A stretch of 64,000 bases of DNA from positions 1 to 64,000 of the forward strand of contig JANYCZ010000013.1 of assembly GCA_025360015.1 (NCBI GenBank), in the 5' to 3' direction. Both the position numbers and the translations under genes were made by a program. Under the pieces are notes generated by a model. It ran no database searches. It worked only from the letters and a program-made list of their open reading frames with translations, and was not told the DNA's origin. The DNA is from Verrucomicrobiota bacterium. GTDB lineage: Bacteria > Verrucomicrobiota > Verrucomicrobiia > Verrucomicrobiales > Verrucomicrobiaceae. This document shows positions 57,856 through 64,000 of this stretch, one piece after another; position 1 is the first letter of the stretch, and every line of letters begins with the position of its first letter.

Positions 57856-58938
57856 ATGAAACTTCCGCTTCTCAAACTCCTCCCCCTGCTCTTCCTCGCC
57901 TGCGCCTCCGCCCAGGCGGTGATCCCGAACCCGCTGCCGAAGGCGCCGGAACCCGTCGATGACATCCTGCGCCTGCAGATCTTTCTGGACACGCAGCTCT
58001 TTGGCCCGGGGAAACTGGATGGTCGGCCGGGTGAGTTCACCACGAAGGCGCTCAAACGTTACGAGAAGTCCCATGGACTGCCTGAGACGGAGATGGAAAA
58101 CAACACGCTGGATCTCTCCAGCGTGCCGGAGATTTACACCACCTACACCATCCGTGAGGAAGACCTCAAGTTCGTCGGCGAGGTGCCGCGCCAGCCTTCG
58201 GAGCAGAGCAAAAAGAAGTACCTGCCCTATGACTCGCTGCTGGAGTTTCTGACCGAGCGCTTTCACAGCGCGCCGGAACTGCTGGAGTTCATCAACAAGC
58301 CCATGAAACTCGGCGCGCTGAAGCCGGGCGATGTGGTGAAGGTGCCCACCGTGCAGCCGTTCCTCATCGAGTCCCTCACAGAGATCGCGAAGCTGCCGGA
58401 GGTGCCGGAGTTTCTGACGCGCGTGATCAAGATCGACACCCGGGAAAAGGTGCTCGACGTTTGGGATGGTGAGAAGCTTCTCGCCAGCCTGCCCATCACC
58501 CCTGGCAGTGGTCATCTGGCCACACCGCCTGGCACGTGGCGCATCCTCGGCATCACGCAGATGCCCACCTTCCGCTGGGACAAGAGCGTGCTGGAATACG
58601 GCGTGCGCAGCGGCAATTTTTACGAGCTGCCCATCGGCCCGAACAATCCCGTCGGTGTCATGTGGATCGGCCTGAACCGCCCCGGCATCGGCATCCACGG
58701 CACGAACTCGCCGCAGAACATCGGCCGCACTTCCAGCCACGGCTGCATGCGCACGGCCAACTGGGATGTGGTGCGGCTGGTGAAGCTCATTACCCAGGGC
58801 ATGACGGTCATCATTGAAGGCCCGGCTGCGGAGCCGCGCCCAGTGGTGATCGCCAAGGCAAGACCTGAGGCTGCCCCTGCCCCGCCACCGGTCGAGCCAA
58901 GACGTGGCTTCTTCTCCCGCCTGTTTGGCAGGAGGTAG
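57856..58938 (+). CDS. L,D-transpeptidase (YkuD/ErfK family)
   Basis: 360 residues. A signal peptide (ending CASAQA) is followed by a peptidoglycan-binding-like segment (~35-75; LQIFLDTQLFGPGKLDGRPG) and a LysM-like stretch (~125-175). The YkuD catalytic domain spans ~195-320 with GIHGTNSPQNIGRTSSHGCM, which contains catalytic His295 and Cys297. It makes 3-3 peptidoglycan cross-links or attaches proteins to the wall in the periplasm. The C-terminus is Ala/Pro-rich and basic. A paralogue at 61210 has the same layout but a ruined active site. The first MITE copy lies ~150 bases downstream. Confidence 0.92.
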   Translation: MKLPLLKLLPLLFLACASAQAVIPNPLPKAPEPVDDILRLQIFLDTQLFGPGKLDGRPGEFTTKALKRYEKSHGLPETEMENNTLDLSSVPEIYTTYTIREEDLKFVGEVPRQPSEQSKKKYLPYDSLLEFLTERFHSAPELLEFINKPMKLGALKPGDVVKVPTVQPFLIESLTEIAKLPEVPEFLTRVIKIDTREKVLDVWDGEKLLASLPITPGSGHLATPPGTWRILGITQMPTFRWDKSVLEYGVRSGNFYELPIGPNNPVGVMWIGLNRPGIGIHGTNSPQNIGRTSSHGCMRTANWDVVRLVKLITQGMTVIIEGPAAEPRPVVIAKARPEAAPAPPPVEPRRGFFSRLFGRR

Positions 58939-59091
58939 CTGACCAAGGGAGAGGCTGTGAATGAATAAGCGCCCCAGGCTACCAACGCGAATGTCCGTAA
59001 ATTTTCTCGAATGGCGCTGGGGCAGATTCCGATGCGCGGTCATTCCTCTGCATTCGCTTTAAAAATGCACAGGCGCTTTTCCATGGGCCTG

Positions 59092-59299
59092 GAGCGTTTT
59101 AAAATATTTTATAGGCGTTGGAGTTTTGCAGCCGAAGGCTGGCGCAAAAAGTGGCCCGCTCAGTCCTCTGAGCGGAACCCAGCGCGCACGACTGCCCAGA
59201 CACCGCTCAGAGGACTGAGCGGGCCACTTTGCTGGTGCACTCGCGAGGCCCTTTGGCTATTTTCACCTTTGGCTGGCCACGGTGTTAGTTAAACCGCTC
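59092..59299. mobile_element. MITE-like element, copy 1
   Basis: The 208-bp element has short terminal inverted repeats (GAGCGTTTTAAA at 59092 and TTAAACCGCTC ending 59299). A perfect 28-bp inverted repeat lies inside (59148-59175 with 59203-59230, core GGCCCGCTCAGTCCTCTGAG), each arm itself palindromic. A second copy lies at 60996-61196. It has no coding capacity. The flanks show no clear target duplication. Confidence 0.75.
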
Positions 59300-59323
59300 G
59301 ATTCAATCAGCGAGTCTCCAGCA

Positions 59324-60142
59324 TCAATTGGGCCGCAGTGTGATGGAGCTGGAATCCCTCACCTTCCAGCCACGCGGGCTGCGCGTCATCTGCTCATACT
59401 GCACGGCCCAGTGGTGAAGGGTGTTCACCGCGTGGCCGTAGGGCTGATAATCGCGCACGTTGATGAAGGTCAGCTTGTCGCTTTCGTTGTCGGCAAACTG
59501 GAAAAAAGCCCGGCCTGAGGCGGAGTCCACCACCTTGCCTTCGATGGCCATGTTGCCCTTGGTGAAGTAGGCCGCGAGTCCGATCACCGGCGTCACCACG
59601 AACTTCAGCACCGTCACCATCGCGTTGCCCTTGGGACTCGTGGGATTGAGCTCGATGACGGCCAGTTGCAGCGTCAGTGTGTCCTTGCCGGGCTGGCCCA
59701 CAAGCTGGTACAACGGCGATGGCGAGCGGCGAAAGGCATCCACAAATTCCTCCCGCAGGCGCGTGGCAATCTCAAGCTGCCGACGCTGGACGCCACCCCA
59801 GGCGACCTCCCCAGAAGCCAGCGCCCGATTCACCGGGCGCAGATAATGCAGCGTGACGGGAGCGATGTAGAGTTTTCGTTTCGCCATCCCCGCCGCCAGC
59901 ACCTGCGGATCAGGAGTGGTCCAGACTTTTTGAAATCCCAGCTGCTCACTCGCATCCTGTGCCAGCCACGGCTGCTCAAAAAAGGGCGACAGTCCGGTTG
60001 GCTTGGCTTTGAGCAGACGACTCGTCGAGCTGCAGGCTGGGAGGACCAGCAGCAGCAGAACGAAAAGAGAATGCAGAAAACGCAGGGAGGACAAGGCCAC
60101 GATAAAGCCACGATAAAGCCACAGAACCCACCTGCTGCGCAA
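59324..60142 (-). CDS. DUF3313-like lipoprotein
   Basis: 272 residues as read from the ATG at 60142, but the first ~15 look untranslated: a repeated CACGATAAAGC motif lies there, and a later non-ATG start is possible. The lipobox LPAC puts the lipidated Cys at 37, unusually far from this start. The mature part resembles DUF3313: GLSPFFEQPWLAQDASEQLG, KLYIAPVTLHYLRP, TRLREEFVDAFRRSP, LTLQLAVIELNPTSPKGNAM and a late ASGRAFFQFADNES strand. It is probably an outer-membrane lipoprotein of unknown role. It is bracketed, with the GT2 gene, by the two MITE copies. Confidence 0.72.
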   Translation of the reverse strand: MRSRWVLWLYRGFIVALSSLRFLHSLFVLLLLVLPACSSTSRLLKAKPTGLSPFFEQPWLAQDASEQLGFQKVWTTPDPQVLAAGMAKRKLYIAPVTLHYLRPVNRALASGEVAWGGVQRRQLEIATRLREEFVDAFRRSPSPLYQLVGQPGKDTLTLQLAVIELNPTSPKGNAMVTVLKFVVTPVIGLAAYFTKGNMAIEGKVVDSASGRAFFQFADNESDKLTFINVRDYQPYGHAVNTLHHWAVQYEQMTRSPRGWKVRDSSSITLRPN

Positions 60143-60240
60143 TGTCAGAACTGCGGCCGCTGTGCAAAAGATGCGCGACCGCCATGGATTTGGCTTTTAA
60201 CTCCCGTCGTTTCTGGTGAACATCCGTCATCAGCCACTCA

Positions 60241-60996
60241 ATGCCTCCAGCCACAGTTCATCTCGTGATCCCCTGCTATCAGGAAAGCGGGCGCATAGGC
60301 CCGTTCCTCACCGAACTGTGCGGGGTGACGCGTGAGCTCGGCGGTGTGACCATCCAGGTGGTGGAGGACGGCTCGGACGTGGCGGAGGCCGCGCGCATGC
60401 GGGACATCATCACCCCGCTGTGCCAGCAACACGCGCACCTCCTCCCCCCGCTGTTTCTGCCACAAAATCTCGGCAAAGGCGGAGCTGTCTATGCCGGCTG
60501 GGATCAGGCAGCGCCGGTGGACTGGCTGGCCTTTGTGGATGCGGATGGCTCATGCTCCGCTGCCGAAGTCGCCAATCTTATCCGCAGAATCCGGCAGCAA
60601 CCATCACCGCAGACCGCAGTGTTTGCCTCACGCTGGGACCAGACCAGCGCCCGGGTGCAGCGGCAGTGGAAGCGGCGGCTCATGGGGCGCATCTTTGGCG
60701 CCCTGGTCTCCACCCTGCTGCACATCCCGATCCACGACAGCCAGTGCGGACTCAAATTCGTCCCACGCTCTGCCTATCAGCGCATCGCCTCAGGCCTGCG
60801 CATCCATGGCTTTGCCTTTGATGTCGAACTCCTGGCCGCGCTGCATGACAGCGGCTGCGCCTTTGAGGAGGCTCCCATTCCGTGGCATGAAACTGCCGGC
60901 GGCCATGTGCATTTGATCCGCGATTCGTTTCGCATGGCACGGGATGTTTTGGCGATACGGAAACGACGCAGCAAAAGACCAAAGCTCGACGCTTAG
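60241..60996 (+). CDS. Glycosyltransferase family 2 (dolichyl-phosphate-mannose-synthase-like)
   Basis: 251 residues. GT-A fold motifs are HLVIPCYQESGRIGPFL at the start, FLPQNLGKGGAVYAGWDQA near 75-92, the metal-binding FVDADGSCSAAEV near 100, and SQCGLKFVPRSAYQ with GFAFDVELLAAL towards the end, as in DPM1/UppS-type enzymes that glycosylate polyprenyl phosphate. No membrane helix is seen. The TAG stop uses the first G of MITE copy 2, so the element abuts or may have trimmed the C-terminus. It is divergent from the DUF3313-like gene. Confidence 0.88.
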   Translation: MPPATVHLVIPCYQESGRIGPFLTELCGVTRELGGVTIQVVEDGSDVAEAARMRDIITPLCQQHAHLLPPLFLPQNLGKGGAVYAGWDQAAPVDWLAFVDADGSCSAAEVANLIRRIRQQPSPQTAVFASRWDQTSARVQRQWKRRLMGRIFGALVSTLLHIPIHDSQCGLKFVPRSAYQRIASGLRIHGFAFDVELLAALHDSGCAFEEAPIPWHETAGGHVHLIRDSFRMARDVLAIRKRRSKRPKLDA

Positions 60997-61196
60997 AGCG
61001 TTTTAAAAAATATTTTATAGCTGGGGGAGCCGAAGGCTGGCGCACAAAGTGGCCCGCTCAGTCCTCTGAGCGGAACCCAGCGTGCACGACTGCCCTGACA
61101 CCGCACAGAGGACTGTGCGGGCCACTTTGCTGGCGCATTCACGAGGCCCTTTGCTACCTTCACCTTTGGATGGCCGCGGCATCATTTAAACCGCTC
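60996..61196. mobile_element. MITE-like element, copy 2
   Basis: The 201-bp element is collinear with copy 1 at 59092: the same GAGCGTTTTAAA start and TTTAAACCGCTC end, with internal arms 61046-61073 and 61101-61128 matching at 26 of 28. TA occurs on both sides (60994-60995 and 61197-61198), compatible with a TA target duplication. Its first base is the last base of the glycosyltransferase stop codon. Confidence 0.75.
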
Positions 61197-61209
61197 TAAC
61201 CTTCCTCCA

Positions 61210-62781
61210 TTATTCCCACTTCAGCTCGGTGCCTGCGGGTAGCAGACGCGCAGCGCGGGCGATGTCCCAGTTGGCCAGGCGGAAGCCGCCGATGCTCTCC
61301 TGCTTCGTCATGGTGCCGGGGATGCTGGTGCCGTGCAGGCCGTAGGGCAGAGGCTTGGGATCGTTGCTTTTGGCGAGATTGATCCACAGGATGCCCACGG
61401 GATTGTTGGGTCCGGCAGCGAGCCGGTAGGGCACGCTCATGGGCGCAGCGGCATCGCCTGTGCTGGAAAGGCGGGGGCGCGGAATGACATCGAGAACCTT
61501 CCACGTCTTGCGCCCATGCAGCCCTGGACGTGCCGCAGAAACTGGCATGCTGGCGATGATGGCTGCACCCCGGCGAATGATCAGCCGGGTCACTCCCAGC
61601 ATGCTCGCAGTGACGGGTGCCGCAGGATCGGCGACTGGCTGCAGCGGCTCTTCCAGGGACTTTTCTATTTCGAACGGCAGCACATTCGGCACGAGAAAGA
61701 TCGCGCCCGGAGCATTGGGATTTTTGAGCCCCGGATTGATGTGACGCAGGAAGGACTCGGCGGCATGGAAGCGCTCGGCCACAAATTCCCAGGAGGAGTG
61801 GTAGGTCATGAAAGACTCATGCGTGAGTTCTTCAAACGTGGGCGGCGGCTCGACCACGGTCTTGCTCTTGCCTTTGCCGCTGGGTGTGACGCCCGGGCGG
61901 GGTGAAATCCAGCGCATGTCCGCTGGGGTGAGGACGTATTCCACGTAGGGGCCGCCAATGGCTTTCATGGCAGGCGAAGGCTGGCCTTCAGGCGTGTGCA
62001 GCTCGCCAGGATGCGCTTTTTCAAACGCCTTGTAGGCCGCATCGTACATCGGCCCTGAAGTGCCATCGATCGGTCCAATGGTGAAACCCTGGCGATCCAG
62101 AAAGGCCTGGATGAGCACAAGCTGCCCGGCCCCCCACGCCCCAGGCGGCAGCGGGCGGTGAGGCTTGGTGGCGATGAGCACCGGGGCCACCTCTTCTTTG
62201 ACGGGAGAAAGCGCTTTCTTGTTTTTCGCCGGGGCGGCTGCGGCTTTCTTGGGCGCTTCCACCTTGGCAGGTTCCTTTGCAGGAGCAGCGGCGGCGATCA
62301 TCGCCTTGACGTCATTCTCTCCCGGCACCTTCACCACCTGGCCGATGACGATGCGGTCATTCTTCATCTCATTGAAGATCTTGAGCTGGTCTATCGTCAC
62401 GCCGTTGGCATGCGCGATCTTGGTGAGCGAGTCTCCTTTCACCACGACATGTTCAAGCATCGTCGCAGGCGGTCCTTGGCGAACGATCTTAACCACAGGC
62501 GCGGCTCCGCCCGGCTTTTGCGGCTGGGCTGTGGTCGGGCTACCGGGCTGCCCTGCGGGAGCTTCGGCAGGTGCATCGACGGGAAGGCCCCAGGCTGCCG
62601 CATCCGAAGGCTCCACCTGCCACGTCCATTTCACCGCCTGGTCCAATCCCGGCTCAACGACGGGGATTGCAGCCTTCACCGTTTCCGCCTGAGCCATGAG
62701 CATGCCCGGAAGACAACCCGCCAGCGCAGGCAAAGCCCAAAACACCCACGAAAACTTTGATGGCAGCAGATTCAGCGTCAT
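61210..62781 (-). CDS. L,D-transpeptidase paralogue with LysM, probably inactive
   Basis: 523 residues from the ATG at 62781 (62799 also possible). A signal peptide (PALAGCLPGMLMAQA) is followed by a LysM domain (~105-150; VVKGDSLTKIAHANGVTIDQ), a basic Ala/Lys linker, a peptidoglycan-binding-like segment (~220-270; IQAFLDRQGFTIGPIDGTSG) and a YkuD-like C-terminal domain. Where active enzymes read SHGC(M/V)R, this one reads ESIGGFRLANW: the catalytic His and Cys are both replaced. HGTSIPG is kept. It probably binds peptidoglycan without transpeptidation. Compare the active paralogue at 57856. Confidence 0.85.
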   Translation of the reverse strand: MTLNLLPSKFSWVFWALPALAGCLPGMLMAQAETVKAAIPVVEPGLDQAVKWTWQVEPSDAAAWGLPVDAPAEAPAGQPGSPTTAQPQKPGGAAPVVKIVRQGPPATMLEHVVVKGDSLTKIAHANGVTIDQLKIFNEMKNDRIVIGQVVKVPGENDVKAMIAAAAPAKEPAKVEAPKKAAAAPAKNKKALSPVKEEVAPVLIATKPHRPLPPGAWGAGQLVLIQAFLDRQGFTIGPIDGTSGPMYDAAYKAFEKAHPGELHTPEGQPSPAMKAIGGPYVEYVLTPADMRWISPRPGVTPSGKGKSKTVVEPPPTFEELTHESFMTYHSSWEFVAERFHAAESFLRHINPGLKNPNAPGAIFLVPNVLPFEIEKSLEEPLQPVADPAAPVTASMLGVTRLIIRRGAAIIASMPVSAARPGLHGRKTWKVLDVIPRPRLSSTGDAAAPMSVPYRLAAGPNNPVGILWINLAKSNDPKPLPYGLHGTSIPGTMTKQESIGGFRLANWDIARAARLLPAGTELKWE

Positions 62782-62865
62782 GCAGCATTCAAACCGCATT
62801 TGTTGCGTTCACAAGTTTCTGTTCGCCACAGCACAACGAAAACACGCCACCGGAGCAATCTCTCC

Positions 62866-63960
62866 CTATTTCCCCAGCACCTGCTTCAGCACCTCCATGC
62901 AGCGCTCGTTTTGCGGCATGGTTCCGACGCTGATGCGCACCCATTCGGGCAGCTTGTAGGCGGCCATGGCGCGGACGATGACGCCCTTGTCCATCATGGC
63001 TTTGAAGACGGCATTGCCATCGCCCACTTTGACGAGGACGAAGTTCGCGTAGCTGGGGATGTATTCGAGGCCGAGTTCGCCAAACTGCTGCTGCAGGTAG
63101 GCGCGGCCTTCGTCGGTGATGGCCTTGGTCTTGTTCTGGTGCTCTTGGTCGAGCAGTCCGGCCAGCGCACCGGCTTGGGCGACGGAGTTGAGGTTGAAGG
63201 GCTGCCGCGTGCGCTGGAGCACATCGATGAGCTCCTTGTTGGCGATGCCGTAGCCGACGCGTGTGCCTGCGAGTCCCTGGATCTTGGAGAAGGTGCGCAG
63301 CAAGATGACATTGCGCCCTTCACGCACGTATTTGAGCGTATCCGGCGGATTGTCGAGGAACTCATAGTAGGCCTCGTCAAACACGACGACGACATGCTCC
63401 GGCACCTTGGCCATGAAGCGGTCGATCTGCTCCTGCGTGACGAGCGTGCCGGTGGGGTTGTTCGGATTGGCGATGAAGACTTCCTTCGTGTTCGGCGTGA
63501 TGGCAGCGGCCATCGCATCCAGATCATGCACGTAGCCGGGGTCCGGCACTTCGATGGTGTCTGCGCCAAAGACCTTGGCCATGAGCTTATAGACGAGGAA
63601 AGCGTGCTCGGCGGTGATGATGTTGTCGCCGGGCTTGAGGAAAGCGTGGCCGATGAATTCGATCACTTCATTGGAGCCGCAGCCCATGATGATGTTGCCC
63701 ATTTCCAGGCCGAATTTTTCCGCCAGTGCGGTGCGCAGCTTCCAGGAAGCACCATCGGGATAGATGTTCACCTCCGTGACGGCCTGCTGCATCGCCGCGA
63801 TGGCCTTGGGCGAAGGGCCCAGCGGGTTCTCGTTGGAGGCCAGCTTGATGATGTCCTCCGGCTTCAGGCCGCGCTCACGAGCCACATCTTCGATGGGCTT
63901 GCCGGGTTCATAGGCGACGAGGTCTTTGAGCTGTGGGTTGGCGTAGTTCCAGATGGACAT
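62866..63960 (-). CDS. hisC: Histidinol-phosphate aminotransferase
   Basis: 364 residues, usual for class I/II fold HisC. Motifs are KLASNENPLGPSPKAIAAM near the start, GCGSNEVIEFIGHAFLKPGD, FIANPNNPTGTLV (with the PLP-binding Asn), VVFDEAYYEFLD with the cofactor Asp and Tyr, and the PLP-Lys motif LRTFSKIQGLAGTRVGY (Lys near 223). A terminal WVRISVGTMPQNERCMEVL carries the substrate Arg. It converts imidazole acetol-phosphate to histidinol-phosphate in histidine synthesis. No other his genes are in the window. The start is ~40 bases from the window end, so upstream context is unseen. Confidence 0.96.
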   Translation of the reverse strand: MSIWNYANPQLKDLVAYEPGKPIEDVARERGLKPEDIIKLASNENPLGPSPKAIAAMQQAVTEVNIYPDGASWKLRTALAEKFGLEMGNIIMGCGSNEVIEFIGHAFLKPGDNIITAEHAFLVYKLMAKVFGADTIEVPDPGYVHDLDAMAAAITPNTKEVFIANPNNPTGTLVTQEQIDRFMAKVPEHVVVVFDEAYYEFLDNPPDTLKYVREGRNVILLRTFSKIQGLAGTRVGYGIANKELIDVLQRTRQPFNLNSVAQAGALAGLLDQEHQNKTKAITDEGRAYLQQQFGELGLEYIPSYANFVLVKVGDGNAVFKAMMDKGVIVRAMAAYKLPEWVRISVGTMPQNERCMEVLKQVLGK

Positions 63961-64000
63961 GGTTGGAGGCTTGGAGGAAACGTTTCTTGGACTTGGATGG

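Noticed and set aside
57607-59043. Minus-strand open frame of 478 codons opposite the L,D-transpeptidase
   Set aside because: The plus strand carries a signal peptide and an intact SHGC active site; the antisense product is Arg/His-rich with no recognisable domain.

Overview
This window is GC-rich chromosomal DNA from a member of Verrucomicrobiota, most likely Verrucomicrobiales (Prosthecobacter/Verrucomicrobium-like). Three things point there. Two sets of genes pair an ECF sigma factor and a FecR/LamG protein with planctomycete/verrucomicrobial-type cytochromes (PSCyt1-DUF1549-DUF1553) and DUF1501 proteins. A complete five-gene cluster resembles the Akkermansia Amuc_1098-1102 pilus-like genes. 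There is also a MoxR/DUF58/BatA/DUF4175 operon. No rRNA, tRNA, CRISPR array, phage or transposase gene was found.

Layout. 0.2-4.1 kb: a small His/Tyr/Gly-rich secreted protein overlapping a DUF2314 protein, then a divergent methyltransferase and glycosyltransferase pair. 4.2-17.3 kb: two tandem paralogous cassettes (sigma factor, FecR-LamG anti-sigma-like protein, large c-type cytochrome, Tat-exported DUF1501 protein); the second is split by a ~420-bp hairpin-rich non-coding insert. 17.4-18.9 kb: a double-length ModA-like binding protein. 18.9-29.5 kb, minus strand: Amuc_1102-1101-1100-1099-1098 homologues (pilus/secretin assembly), then coaE-rho-rnd joined by 4-bp overlaps. 29.8-33.2 kb, plus strand: a sugar-binding-type lipoprotein, a YdjY-domain protein and a squalene-cyclase-repeat protein. 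33.9-36.6 kb: a protein built of three secretin-like modules, apparently broken by a frameshift. 36.7-48.2 kb, minus strand: a MoxR-DUF58-BatA/VWA-DUF4175-FHA/SEL1 operon carrying an inserted nucleotidyltransferase pair. 48.4-53.7 kb, minus strand: glycogen phosphorylase, RsmI, LptE-like lipoprotein and a BamD-like TPR protein. 53.8-56.9 kb: an esterase, ProA and a hypothetical exported protein. 57-64 kb: repeat-rich DNA with three foldback (MITE-like) elements, two L,D-transpeptidase paralogues (one apparently catalytically dead), a DUF3313-like lipoprotein, a GT2 glycosyltransferase and HisC.

Most of the window concerns the cell envelope: secretins, outer-membrane lipoprotein assembly, peptidoglycan cross-linking and exported cytochromes. 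The least conventional items are the triple secretin-module protein at 33.9-36.6 kb, the tandem ModA protein with a four-cysteine second lobe, the L,D-transpeptidase that has lost its SHGC motif, and the foldback elements.
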